Source of the DNA: Pacificimonas sp036351775
GTDB lineage: Bacteria > Pseudomonadota > Alphaproteobacteria > Sphingomonadales > Sphingomonadaceae
DNA: 64,000 nt
Assembly (NCBI GenBank): GCA_036351775.1
Contig: JAZBPX010000005.1
Span: 1-64,000, forward strand
Direction of reading: 5' to 3'
Below the pieces are notes generated by a model. That model worked only from the letters and a program-made list of their open reading frames with translations, had not been told where the DNA came from and did no database searches. Positions 15,773 to 24,560 of this stretch are shown piece by piece. Position 1 is the stretch's first letter, and every line of letters begins with the position of its first letter. The position numbers and the translations under genes were made by a program.

Positions 15773-17182
15773 TTGGCTGGTCTGCAAGCATCCGATTCAA
15801 AAGTATCCATCTCTGCAGAGACGTTCGATTCGTCCGCGCGCTGGGCGCGCATTCGCGATCATTTGAAAACGGAATTTGGTCCGCGGACCTTTTCGTCCTG
15901 GCTCGCTGATTTGTCCTTGGTGGGCATTGACGGGGATACAGCGGTCCTGTCGATCCCGACGGCGTTCAAGGCAGACTGGGTGCGCGGCCATTACGCAGAA
16001 CGCCTGCGCCTGCTCTGGGGCGCGGGCGGCAGTCCGGTTCGTCATGTCCGGATCGAATCTGGCGCGCGGACGCTGAGCGCGCTCCCTTCGCCGACTGCGT
16101 CGATGCAGCGGGAGGCTCCCGTGCGCGCACCGGTCGAAGTGCAGGACGAGGCCGGAATCCTCAACCCGCGCTACACCTTTGACGGGTTTGTCGTCGGCAA
16201 GGCGAACGAGCTGGCCTATGGCGCGGCAAAGGCCGTGGCCGAGGGTGGCAGCATCACCTTCAACCCGCTGTTCCTTCACGGCGTCACGGGCATTGGCAAA
16301 ACCCATCTGATGCATGCCATCGGCTGGGAGTTTCGCCGCCGCGATCCCGGCGCGAAGATTCTCTACATGTCCGCCGAGAAGTTCATGTTCGAGTTTCTCG
16401 TCTCGATGCGCGCGAAGGACACGCTCAGTTTCAAGCGGCGCCTGCGCTCCGCCGACCTCCTTTTGATCGACGATATCCAGTTTATCGGCGGCAAGGATAC
16501 GACGCAGGAAGAGATGTTCCACACGATGAACGAGATCATCGCGGCGGAACGCCCCCTTGTCATCAGCGCCGACCGCCCGCCGCAGGACCTTGACGGGGTG
16601 GAGGCACGGGTGCGTTCCCGGCTCGCCTGGGGTCTCGTGGCCGACATCAACCCGGCGGAATATGAGCTGCGCCTCAACATTCTGCGCGAAAAGCTGACGC
16701 GCCTCGGTTCGAATGCGGCGGCGATGGCCAGCGAGGAAGTCGTCGATTTCGTGGCGCGCAAGGTTACCGGCAACATCCGCGAGCTGGAGGGCGCGCTGAA
16801 CCGTGTCATCGCCTTCTCGAAGACGCGCGGCGGGCCCATTGACGTGCCGACCGCGCGGCAGGTGCTGGCAAGCGTCTTGCGCTCCCATTCGCGGCGCGTC
16901 ACCGTCGACCGTATCCAGCGCGAGGTCGCGGACTTTTACCACATCAAGCTGTCCGACATGCTGTCGGCGCGCCGCTCGCGCGACATCGCCCGTCCGCGCC
17001 AGATCGCCATGTATCTCGCCAAGCGCCTGACCCCGCGCTCCCTGCCCGATATCGGACGCCGGTTCGGCGGCCGCGACCACACGACGGTCATGCACGCCGT
17101 GAAACGCATTGAAGACCTCCGCGCCAGCGACGGCGAACTCTCCGCCGACATCGAACGGCTGGAACGCATCATCGACTGCTAA
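15773..17182 (+). CDS. dnaA: Chromosomal replication initiator protein DnaA
   Basis: Binds DnaA boxes and opens the replication origin. The 469-residue protein has domain I (about residues 22-95, WARIRDHLKTEFGPRTFSSW), a short linker domain II and the AAA+ domain III with Walker A GVTGIGKTHL (170-179) and Walker B LLLIDDIQF (about 229-237). An arginine-rich segment EARVRSRLAWGL follows. The C-terminal DNA-binding domain IV holds ARPRQIAMYLAKRL and GGRDHTTVMHAVKRI. I keep the TTG start at 15773: GGGAGG lies 9 bases upstream and residues before it are not conserved in DnaA. Confidence 0.96.
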   Translation: MAGLQASDSKVSISAETFDSSARWARIRDHLKTEFGPRTFSSWLADLSLVGIDGDTAVLSIPTAFKADWVRGHYAERLRLLWGAGGSPVRHVRIESGARTLSALPSPTASMQREAPVRAPVEVQDEAGILNPRYTFDGFVVGKANELAYGAAKAVAEGGSITFNPLFLHGVTGIGKTHLMHAIGWEFRRRDPGAKILYMSAEKFMFEFLVSMRAKDTLSFKRRLRSADLLLIDDIQFIGGKDTTQEEMFHTMNEIIAAERPLVISADRPPQDLDGVEARVRSRLAWGLVADINPAEYELRLNILREKLTRLGSNAAAMASEEVVDFVARKVTGNIRELEGALNRVIAFSKTRGGPIDVPTARQVLASVLRSHSRRVTVDRIQREVADFYHIKLSDMLSARRSRDIARPRQIAMYLAKRLTPRSLPDIGRRFGGRDHTTVMHAVKRIEDLRASDGELSADIERLERIIDC

Positions 17183-17219
17183 TTTGCTTCCTCCACCGCT
17201 TCAGAAGGGGGAGAGCCTG

Positions 17220-17237
17220 CCCCGGCGAAGGCCGGGG
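17220..17237. repeat. Perfect GC hairpin between convergent dnaA and sirtuin genes
   Basis: CCCCGGC-GAAG-GCCGGGG forms a 7-bp perfect stem with a GAAG tetraloop. It resembles the REP-like stems near 4.5 kb. No T-run follows on either strand, so it may be a single repeat copy or part of a bidirectional stop between the two converging genes. Confidence 0.6.
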
Positions 17238-17255
17238 TCGGAGGGGGCCTGGACT

Positions 17256-17981
17256 TCACCCTAGACCCAAAACCTCCTCCACCCATTCCGGCACCAGCGT
17301 CCCCGCCGGGCCATGCCGCGCCTCATCGAAGAACGCCGTCCCCTCCGAGGGCTCAAGATTCAGCTCCAGCGTCCGCGCGCCGTGGCTCGCGGCGATCTGC
17401 ACGAAGCCTGCGGCGGGGTAAACCGCGCCCGACGTCCCGATGCTGACGAACAGGTCCGTGTCAGCCAGGGCCCGCTCGATCCGGTCCATGAAGAACGGCA
17501 TCTCGCCGAACCAGACGATGTCTGGCCTCAGCGTTCCTGCGCGTTCGCACGCCTCGCAGGACGGCCCCTCTGCCATCAGCGCGGGCGCCTCCTGCTTCGT
17601 TCCGCACGCGGAACAACGCGCCCGCACCAGCTCCCCGTGCATGTGTAGGAGATTCCGGCTCCCCGCCCGCTCGTGCAGATTATCCACGTTCTGCGTTACG
17701 ATCCGACACTCCGCTCCGACCTCTCTTTCAAGCCGCGCCAGCGCCCGGTGCGCCGCATTCGGCTCGACCGTCTGCAGCGCCGCCCGCCTTGCATCGTAAA
17801 AGGTCTGAACGAGCTGGGGATCACGCGCGAAGGCTTCCGGCGTCGCCACATCCTCGACCCGGTGTCCCTCCCACAGACCGTCCGGCCCGCGAAAGGTGGG
17901 GACGCCCGATTCGGCGGAGATACCCGCGCCTGTCAGAATAGTGATTGATCGCGGCTTGTTCGTCACGTGGGCTTCCTGCAT
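17256..17981 (-). CDS. cobB: NAD-dependent protein deacylase (sirtuin, CobB-like)
   Basis: Removes acyl groups from protein lysines with NAD+. The 241 residues contain the sirtuin blocks GAGISAESGVPTFRGPDGLW (about residues 18-37), TQNVDNLHERAGS and the catalytic histidine in LHMHGEL. A zinc site of four cysteines (CSACG and CEAC with about 17 residues between) is visible, followed by PDIVWFGEMPFFMD. The start is the ATG at 17981. It is divergent from dapB with 39 bases between the chosen starts. Confidence 0.93.
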   Translation of the reverse strand: MQEAHVTNKPRSITILTGAGISAESGVPTFRGPDGLWEGHRVEDVATPEAFARDPQLVQTFYDARRAALQTVEPNAAHRALARLEREVGAECRIVTQNVDNLHERAGSRNLLHMHGELVRARCSACGTKQEAPALMAEGPSCEACERAGTLRPDIVWFGEMPFFMDRIERALADTDLFVSIGTSGAVYPAAGFVQIAASHGARTLELNLEPSEGTAFFDEARHGPAGTLVPEWVEEVLGLG

Positions 17982-18020
17982 CCTTGGTGTTTACCCGAGG
18001 TCCTAGGAAGAGGTGCGTTT

Positions 18021-18806
18021 GTGGCAAGCCGGATCGGCGTATTGGGAGCGGGCGGCCGCATGGGCCAGGCGATTCTTGCCGAAATCGAACGGGCCCAGGG
18101 CGCGGTTGTCGGCGGCGCGGTCGAAGCGCCCGGCCACCCTGCCATGGGCCGCGAGATCGGTGAGGGCGGCCTGACGATCTGCGCCAACAAATCCGCACTG
18201 GCCCACCAGGTGGACGTGATCGTCGATTTCACCGCGCCCGCCGCTGTGGAGGGAAACCTGCAGGCAGCCATCGAAGCCAGGGCCGGGATCGTCATCGGTA
18301 CCACCGGCCTCAGCGAGGCCGAGCACAAGTTGATCGACGAGGCCGCCGCCGCGATCCCGGTCCTGCAAACGGCGAATACAAGCCTTGGCGTCACGATGCT
18401 GCGCGCTCTGGTGAAGGACGCAGCCGGGCGCCTGGGCGAGGACTGGGACGTCGAGATTGTCGAAATGCACCACCGCGAGAAGGTAGACGCCCCGTCCGGA
18501 ACGGCGCTGGCTCTTGGCGAATCAGTCGCCGCCGGGCGCGGGGTCGCGCTTGGCGATGTGGCCGACCGCGCACGGGACGGCGCGGATGCCAGGCGCTCGC
18601 CCGGCGGCATCGGCTTCGCCGCGCTGCGCGGGGGGTCGGTGGCGGGCGATCACCAAGTCATCTTCGCCGGTATCGGCGAGCGTCTGGAACTGGGCCATCG
18701 GGCAGAAAGCCGCGAGATCTTTGCGCGCGGCGCGGTGCGCGCCGCCATCTGGCTGAGCGGGAAGCCTGCCGGACTCTACACCATGGAGGATGTCCTTAGC
18801 CTATGA
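18021..18806 (+). CDS. dapB: 4-hydroxy-tetrahydrodipicolinate reductase
   Basis: Reduces hydroxytetrahydrodipicolinate in lysine and meso-diaminopimelate synthesis. The dinucleotide fold begins SRIGVLGAGGRMGQAILAEI. The substrate-binding EIVEMHHREKVDAPSGTAL segment (about residues 148-166) and the C-terminal RGAVRAAIWLSGKPAGLYTM are diagnostic. I chose GTG 18021 (261 residues), behind GGAAGAGG, because the frame's earlier ATG adds 18 residues that do not fit the Rossmann start and overlap the divergent sirtuin start. The stop overlaps the next gene by ATGA. Confidence 0.94.
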   Translation: MASRIGVLGAGGRMGQAILAEIERAQGAVVGGAVEAPGHPAMGREIGEGGLTICANKSALAHQVDVIVDFTAPAAVEGNLQAAIEARAGIVIGTTGLSEAEHKLIDEAAAAIPVLQTANTSLGVTMLRALVKDAAGRLGEDWDVEIVEMHHREKVDAPSGTALALGESVAAGRGVALGDVADRARDGADARRSPGGIGFAALRGGSVAGDHQVIFAGIGERLELGHRAESREIFARGAVRAAIWLSGKPAGLYTMEDVLSL

Positions 18807-19801
18807 TCCCCTTTTCCATTCTCGATCTGTCGCCCGTCGTCGAGGGCAGCGATGTGCGCACGGCGTTGATGAACTCCCGCACGCTGGCGCAGCATGGCGA
18901 GCGGCTGGGCTATAATCGCTTCTGGCTCGCCGAGCATCACGGAATGGCAGGCATAGCGAGCGCGGCGACGTCGGTCGCCATGGCGCATGTCGCTGCGGGC
19001 ACCGAGACGATCCGTGTCGGCGCAGGCGGCGTCATGCTGCCGAACCATGCGCCGCTTCTGATCGCTGAACAGTTCGGCACGCTCGATGCGATCCATCCTG
19101 GGCGGATCGATCTTGGTCTTGGGCGCGCACCGGGATCGGACGGCAAGGTCGCGCAGGCGATGAAGCGCGACCTCTACGCCGCTGCCGAACGGTTTCCACA
19201 GGATGTGGCGGAGCTGCTGGCCTACTTTGCAGGGCGCGGACCGGTTCCAGCCGTTCCGGGCGAAGGCGCGGAAGTGCTCGTGTGGATTCTTGGCTCCAGC
19301 CTTTACGGTGCCCAGGTCGCGGCACATTTCGGCCTGCCTTACGCCTTTGCCAGCCACTTTGCGCCCCAGGCCCTGCACGATGCACTTGCGGTGTACCGGG
19401 AGCGGTTTCAGCCAAGCCCCTATCTGAGCAAGCCCTACGTCATGCTCGGCTTCAACATTATTGCTGCGGACACGGACGAGGAGGCGCAGTTCCTCGCCAC
19501 CAGTCTGCTGCAGGCCTTTGTCAATATGGGCCGCGGGATGCCCGGTAAGCTGCCACCGCCGGTCGAGGGCTATGAGCGGCAGTTGCCGGGTGATGCGCGG
19601 GCGCGCCTGTCGGCTGTCCTGTCGGCAAGCGCAATCGGCGGGCGCGATACGGTCGCGAAGGCTGCGTCGGTCTTCGCCAAGGAAACCGGTGCTGATGAGC
19701 TGATCATCTCTGCCTCGATCCATGATTTCGACAAGCGGGTTCGCAGTTTCGAGATCGCCGCCGAAGCGCGGACCATGATGGAACAGCGCGAGGCAGCCTG
19801 A
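18803..19801 (+). CDS. LLM-class flavin-dependent oxidoreductase (luciferase-like)
   Basis: A 332-residue bacterial luciferase-like protein of the FMN/F420-dependent TIM-barrel family. It starts MIPFSILDLSPVVEGSDVRT and has the family markers YNRFWLAEHHGMAGIASAAT and VGAGGVMLPNHAPLLIAEQF, followed by GRIDLGLGRAPGSD. These match the YhbW/MsnO8-type monooxygenases of unknown substrate. The start overlaps the dapB stop by four bases, so it is coupled to a lysine-biosynthesis gene for no obvious metabolic reason. Confidence 0.88.
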   Translation: MIPFSILDLSPVVEGSDVRTALMNSRTLAQHGERLGYNRFWLAEHHGMAGIASAATSVAMAHVAAGTETIRVGAGGVMLPNHAPLLIAEQFGTLDAIHPGRIDLGLGRAPGSDGKVAQAMKRDLYAAAERFPQDVAELLAYFAGRGPVPAVPGEGAEVLVWILGSSLYGAQVAAHFGLPYAFASHFAPQALHDALAVYRERFQPSPYLSKPYVMLGFNIIAADTDEEAQFLATSLLQAFVNMGRGMPGKLPPPVEGYERQLPGDARARLSAVLSASAIGGRDTVAKAASVFAKETGADELIISASIHDFDKRVRSFEIAAEARTMMEQREAA

Positions 19802-19880
19802 ACCAGCGACCGTTTGCCTTCCTGCCGGTCAGCGGGCAGTAGCGTCGGCCAGTCAGTTAGGGCGGGGGAGAGTTCGGGCG

Positions 19881-21116
19881 ATGCTGAAGCGCTGGTTTGC
19901 GACTCCATTGTGGCAGCGCGTGATCGGCGCGCTGTTTCTCGGCATCATCGTCGGGCTGGCCTGGGGTCCGGAAGCCGAAGCGATCAAGTTCATCGGCGAC
20001 ATCTTCATCAAGTCGATCCAGATGCTGGTCGTCCCGCTGATTTTCTTCAGCCTCGTCGCGGGGGTCTGCGCGATCGGGGATCTAAGGAAGCTGGGCGCGG
20101 TTGGCGGGCGCTCGCTTCTCCTGTTCCTGGCGACGGGCGCAGCGAGCGTCGTGCTCGGCTTGTTCCTTGGGACCGTACTGATGCCGGGTTCGGGCCTGTC
20201 GATCCCGCTGCCGGATACGTTCACGCCATCAACCGAAACACTCGACTGGCGCGAAATGCTGCTGCGGTTCGTGCCGGCAAACATTGTCGAGACCATGGCG
20301 GGCGGCGATGTGCTGCCGCTGATTACCTTCGCCATTCTTCTCGGCATGGGCATCTTGCTCGCGGAGGAGGCGGGTGCGCCGCTGATCAAGGCTTTTGACG
20401 GCGCGGCCATCGCCATGCAGAAAATGACGATGATCGTCATGGAGCTGACGCCGTTCGGGGTGTTCGCGCTGATCGCCTGGGTCGCGGGCACGTTCGGCGT
20501 AGACGCGCTGTTGCCGCTCGCGAAGCTGGTGGGCCTGAATTATTTCGGCTGCGCGCTGATTATCCTGGGCATCTATCCCATCATCATCAAGGTTCTGACG
20601 AAGCTGCCGATTATCGATTTCTTTCGCGGGATCGTCGACGCGCAGGCAGTGGCCTTCTCAACGGCGAGCTCCAACGCGACGCTGCCAGTGACCATGCGCT
20701 GCGTGCAGCGGAACCTCGGTGTGTCACGGTCCGTGTCGAGCTTCACGCTGTCGCTCGGCGCGACGATCAACATGAACGGTACGGCGATGTACATGGGGCT
20801 TGCCAGCCTGTTCGGGGCGCAGGTGTTCGGTGTTACGCTCGACCTGCAGGATTATATCATGATCGCGATTACCGGCACGCTGGGCGCGATTGGCGCGGCG
20901 GGTGTTCCGGGTTCGGGCCTGATCATGATGGGCCTGGTGTTCGGCGTGGCGGGCATTCCGCTGGAGACTATTGCCCTTGTTGCCGGGATCGACCGGATAA
21001 TGGACATGATGCGCACCATGACGAACATATCCGGCGATGCGACGGTGGCGGTTGCCGTTGGTCACATGCTGGATGAGATTGACGTCGAGGAGTATGAATC
21101 CGCCGACGATATCTAG
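19881..21116 (+). CDS. Dicarboxylate/amino acid:cation symporter (DAACS family)
   Basis: Inner-membrane Na+- or H+-coupled uptake of C4-dicarboxylates, glutamate or neutral amino acids. The 411 residues contain about eight helices plus the two re-entrant hairpins. Hairpin 1 has the serine-rich FSTASSNATLPVTMRCVQRN. The TM7 motif NMNGTAMYMG and the hairpin-2 block GAAGVPGSGLIMMGLVFGVA follow, then DRIMDMMRTMTNISGDATVA on TM8, which binds substrate and sodium. The substrate cannot be fixed by eye. ATG 19881 follows GGGGGAGAG. Confidence 0.92.
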   Translation: MLKRWFATPLWQRVIGALFLGIIVGLAWGPEAEAIKFIGDIFIKSIQMLVVPLIFFSLVAGVCAIGDLRKLGAVGGRSLLLFLATGAASVVLGLFLGTVLMPGSGLSIPLPDTFTPSTETLDWREMLLRFVPANIVETMAGGDVLPLITFAILLGMGILLAEEAGAPLIKAFDGAAIAMQKMTMIVMELTPFGVFALIAWVAGTFGVDALLPLAKLVGLNYFGCALIILGIYPIIIKVLTKLPIIDFFRGIVDAQAVAFSTASSNATLPVTMRCVQRNLGVSRSVSSFTLSLGATINMNGTAMYMGLASLFGAQVFGVTLDLQDYIMIAITGTLGAIGAAGVPGSGLIMMGLVFGVAGIPLETIALVAGIDRIMDMMRTMTNISGDATVAVAVGHMLDEIDVEEYESADDI

Positions 21117-21196
21117 CTGGCAAACGCCCGGCAAATTTCGGTGCCATGCTGCGCAGCATGAACGCAGCATCATTACCGGTTCGAGGGGCATTCTTG

Positions 21197-22471
21197 CTAG
21201 GCGGTCCCGTCAAGATCGGCAGGCGCGCTAGCAGGGTCTTTACCCGTGTCGACATCCCGGATCGCTGCGCTGCGCAGGGTATAGACCGCCATCGCCGCAA
21301 GGATGGCGACGCTGACGATGTACGGCAGCGGGGTCCAGAGCTGGTAAAGCGCAACGCCGATCGTGGGCGCGAAGATGAACGCCGCGCCGTTAACCGCCGA
21401 CACGGTTCCGGCGGCCGCGCCCTGATCCTCGGTTTCGACGGACAGGGACGCACCGCTGGAAAAGCCGGGCCGCGCGAAACCGTAGCCGAGCATGGCGAGC
21501 GCGAAGCTGAGCGTGATGCTGTAGAAGGTGCTGGCGAAAACCATGCCGATGGTGCCGAGGAGCGCGATGGCGATGCCCCAGCGGCACAGCTCCTTCGGAC
21601 CCATGCCGAACATGCCGATAAGGCCCCATTGGGCGAGCAGCGTTGCGCCTGCGCCCGCCATCATGGCTAGGCCGATGAACGCCTGCGCCTCAATCGGCGG
21701 CAGCGCGGTCGTATCGATGATGAAGAACCCGAGCGTTTGCCCGAGAATGGCCTGCATGTTTCCGGTCACGAGGCCGAAGATGACGAACGAGCGGATGCGC
21801 GGGTCGAAGAAGGACATCCGCTTTCTTCCGCTTCCGGCTTCCTGAAGGCGGGCGATCTCCTCCGGATCGTCACGCGGCAGGAAGCGCTGCGTGAGGATGA
21901 GGGTCAGGAGCGCGATGCCGGCAAAGGCGAACAAAGGGCCGGAGAGTTCAAGGAAGGGAAAGATGAAGAAGGGCGCGACGGCGGGGCCGACGATGGTCCC
22001 AAGGCCAAAAGCACTGGCAAGGACCGCCAGGGCGGCTGTCCGATTGGCGCGGTCGGTGCGCACCGCGACATAGGCCTGCGCGGCGGGGTTCGACGCGCTG
22101 CCGAACAACCCGAACAGGCTGCGAAACAGCGCGAACAGGCCCACGATCAGGATGGGGGCAAGCAGGCCCTTCAGCCCGCCGAGAATGACCATGCCGCACA
22201 GCGCTGTGGACACGAAATAGCCGCTGACGCCGAGGAGGACGAGCTTCTTGCGCCCGCGCTTGTCCGACTGGGCGGCCCAGAAGGGTGAAGACAGCGTCCA
22301 CATGACGGCCGATACGCTGAAGATCGCCGCGATGGCGACGTCGGGAATCTGAAGCTCTCGCCCGATGGCGGGCAGCACGGACTGCAAGGCGGTGTTGCCC
22401 GCTGCGGTCACGAACAGCACGAGAAACAGCATCCGGAAATCGACGCGGGCGAAGGCGGAGGTCTTTGTCAA
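21197..22471 (-). CDS. MFS transporter, drug/metabolite exporter type
   Basis: A 424-residue twelve-helix major facilitator. Motif A is present as AAQSDKRGRKKLVLLGVSGY between helices 2 and 3, and the exporter-type motif C-like LASAFGLGTIVGPAVAPFF sits in helix 5, which favours efflux. Upstream in-frame sequence belongs to the neighbouring EamA gene. I therefore place the start at TTG 22471, which overlaps the EamA stop by TTGA and begins MTKTSAFARVDFR. Substrate unknown. Confidence 0.85.
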   Translation of the reverse strand: MTKTSAFARVDFRMLFLVLFVTAAGNTALQSVLPAIGRELQIPDVAIAAIFSVSAVMWTLSSPFWAAQSDKRGRKKLVLLGVSGYFVSTALCGMVILGGLKGLLAPILIVGLFALFRSLFGLFGSASNPAAQAYVAVRTDRANRTAALAVLASAFGLGTIVGPAVAPFFIFPFLELSGPLFAFAGIALLTLILTQRFLPRDDPEEIARLQEAGSGRKRMSFFDPRIRSFVIFGLVTGNMQAILGQTLGFFIIDTTALPPIEAQAFIGLAMMAGAGATLLAQWGLIGMFGMGPKELCRWGIAIALLGTIGMVFASTFYSITLSFALAMLGYGFARPGFSSGASLSVETEDQGAAAGTVSAVNGAAFIFAPTIGVALYQLWTPLPYIVSVAILAAMAVYTLRSAAIRDVDTGKDPASAPADLDGTA

Positions 22472-23355
22472 AAGGCGCTTTTCTTCGCCGGAATGGGGCG
22501 ACGCCCCTCCCGAGATACGAGAAGGCAGGAGCTCGCGATCACAATGGCTCCGACGAAAACCTCTGGCCTTGGCTGTTCTGCGAAAAGGAACCAGCCGAAG
22601 AGCGCGGCCCAGAAGAGGCCGGTATATTCGAACACCATGAGCTGCTGCGTCTCCGCCTTTGCATAGGCCCGGACGAGGAGGAGGACGCCGATGCTGCCAA
22701 GTGCTCCGCCGATGAAAGCAGGTAGCCACGCCTCCGCCGAAGGAAGCGGCTCAAACGTCAGGGTAAGCGGCGTGAGAATCAGGAGCGGTACGACCGTGGC
22801 GAGGGCAGCGACGATGATCGCGTCATCCTTCTGCGCGCGTTGCCTAAGGATGAGGGACTGAAGCGAATAGAGAAGCGCGGACACAAGGATTGCCGTGACA
22901 GCGAGCGGGTAGTCGCCCCTTGCCGAGGAAGCGGACCCACCGCTGACGGTGATGACCACGCCGACGAACCCGATCGCCGCGGCAAGAAGCGCACGGGCGC
23001 GCATTTTCTCACCGATCAAGAGCGCAGCGAGGGGCGGCGTCATCAGCGGCGCGACGAAGGCCAGCGTGATTGCCTCCGCCAGAGGCAGGACGGCGATGCC
23101 GTAGAAAAAGGTCAGGCTTGTGGCGGTCAACAACAGGCCGCGCAGGGCGTGGGCCTTTAATCCGGCGCGGTCCGGCAGGGGCTTTTGCAGGATCAGCAGG
23201 AACGGCGCAAGGCTGAGCGCTCCGAAAACGTAGCGCAGCCAAGTGGCGATCATCACACCATCGGACAGCGCGACCATCTTTATGGCCGCGTCCATGGCGC
23301 TGAGCGCGGCGATCCCGGCGGCGACGAAGAAGATGGTGGCGGGGGACAGGTTCAT
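22468..23355 (-). CDS. EamA/DMT-superfamily transporter
   Basis: A 295-residue drug/metabolite transporter with ten predicted helices in two EamA repeats (approx. residues 5-135 and 150-285). The start MNLSPATIFFVAAGIAALSA at ATG 23355 is well defined. The loop EYTGLFWAALFGWFLFAEQP in the second repeat is typical. Function (amino acid or metabolite export) is not predictable. It is coupled to the downstream MFS gene by a four-base overlap, and is divergent from the PstS-like gene across a 141-base gap. Confidence 0.88.
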   Translation of the reverse strand: MNLSPATIFFVAAGIAALSAMDAAIKMVALSDGVMIATWLRYVFGALSLAPFLLILQKPLPDRAGLKAHALRGLLLTATSLTFFYGIAVLPLAEAITLAFVAPLMTPPLAALLIGEKMRARALLAAAIGFVGVVITVSGGSASSARGDYPLAVTAILVSALLYSLQSLILRQRAQKDDAIIVAALATVVPLLILTPLTLTFEPLPSAEAWLPAFIGGALGSIGVLLLVRAYAKAETQQLMVFEYTGLFWAALFGWFLFAEQPRPEVFVGAIVIASSCLLVSREGRRPIPAKKSAF

Positions 23356-23496
23356 GGCAGGGGCGGCGCTCTGCCACCCGGCGTGGCAAGTCAATCGGCA
23401 AAGTGCAGGGATACGCCCGCTTCCGGCTGGACGGTGCCTACATATTTCCGTCACAAGCGTGGGCCAGTAGGGATGCTGCATTTCAGGAGAGTTTCG

Positions 23497-24549
23497 ATGT
23501 TTCGCTATTTGGCTTTGGGCTTGGCAGGACTGGCGCTGGCGGCCTGTTCCGGCGGCGATGGCGGTGAGAGCGATGGCTATGGCGGTTCGCCCATCCGGAT
23601 CGTCGGCTCCTCGACCGTCTATCCCTTCACGACCGCGGTGGCCGAGAATTTGACGCTGTCGCGGCAGGGGATGCGAACCCCGATCGTCGAATCCACCGGC
23701 ACGGGCGGCGGACTGCAGCTGTTCTGCGGCGGGGTCGGCCCGAACTTTCCGGACGTTGCCAACGCCTCTCGGCAGATTAAGCCGAGCGAGGTCGAGCGCT
23801 GCATCGAAAACGGCGTGAACCAGATCATCGAAATCCAGGTCGGCGTCGACGGCATTGCCTTTGCGCAGAGCCGGGATGCGGAGCTGTTTTCCATCACGTC
23901 CGGCCAGCTTTACCGGGCGCTCGCCGCGACGACGCCGGAAGGCGAGGAGAACGAGACAGAGCGCTGGAACGAGATCGACCCCAGCCTGCCCGACCGGCCC
24001 ATCGAGGTACTGGGTCCGCCGCCGACATCCGGAACGCGGGACGCCTTCAACGAACTGGTGATGACGGCAGGCTGCAAGAGCTTCCCGCAACTCGCCGCGC
24101 TGGAAGAAACGGACGAGGATGCGTTCGAGCTGCGCTGCACCAGGCTGAGAGAAGACGGGGTGTTCGTTGAAACAGGCGAGAACGACAATCTGATCGTGCA
24201 GAAGCTGGTCTCCAATCCCCGGGCCATCGGCATTTTCGGCTACTCCTATCTTGAGGAAAATCTCGACAAGGTTCAGCCGCTTCCGCTGGACGGGACGCTG
24301 CCGACCTATGATGTGATCGCCAGCGGTGAATATCCGGCGGCGCGGCCCTTGTTCATCTATGTGAAGGGCGAGCATCTCGGTGCCAAACCTGCCCTTCGCG
24401 ACTTCATGGCGGAATATACCGCCGAAGGGACGAGCGGCCCTGACGGATATCTGCGAAGCCGCGGCCTCATTGCGCTGCCCGAAGAACGCCGGGACAACAA
24501 CCGCATGATCGCGTCCGAAGCGCGGGCGATGGACGCCGGTTCGCTCTAG
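23497..24549 (+). CDS. PstS-like periplasmic phosphate-binding lipoprotein (orphan)
   Basis: A 350-residue substrate-binding protein of the PBP_like_2/PstS family. The signal sequence MFRYLALGLAGLALAACSGG has the lipobox LAAC, so it is probably acylated at the cysteine at residue 17. The phosphate-binding loop IRIVGSSTVYPFTTAVAEN is clear, as are ESTGTGGGLQLFC and the PPTSGTRDAFNELV segment that contacts phosphate. No pstC, pstA, pstB or phoU lies next to it. ATG 23497 follows CAGGAGAG; the longer upstream frame is non-coding. Confidence 0.9.
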   Translation: MFRYLALGLAGLALAACSGGDGGESDGYGGSPIRIVGSSTVYPFTTAVAENLTLSRQGMRTPIVESTGTGGGLQLFCGGVGPNFPDVANASRQIKPSEVERCIENGVNQIIEIQVGVDGIAFAQSRDAELFSITSGQLYRALAATTPEGEENETERWNEIDPSLPDRPIEVLGPPPTSGTRDAFNELVMTAGCKSFPQLAALEETDEDAFELRCTRLREDGVFVETGENDNLIVQKLVSNPRAIGIFGYSYLEENLDKVQPLPLDGTLPTYDVIASGEYPAARPLFIYVKGEHLGAKPALRDFMAEYTAEGTSGPDGYLRSRGLIALPEERRDNNRMIASEARAMDAGSL

Positions 24550-24560
24550 CGCCTGCGAGC

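Noticed and set aside
22472..22729. 86-residue N-terminal extension of the MFS transporter
   Set aside because: The sequence is a frame-shifted shadow of the EamA gene and has no hydrophobic or conserved features.
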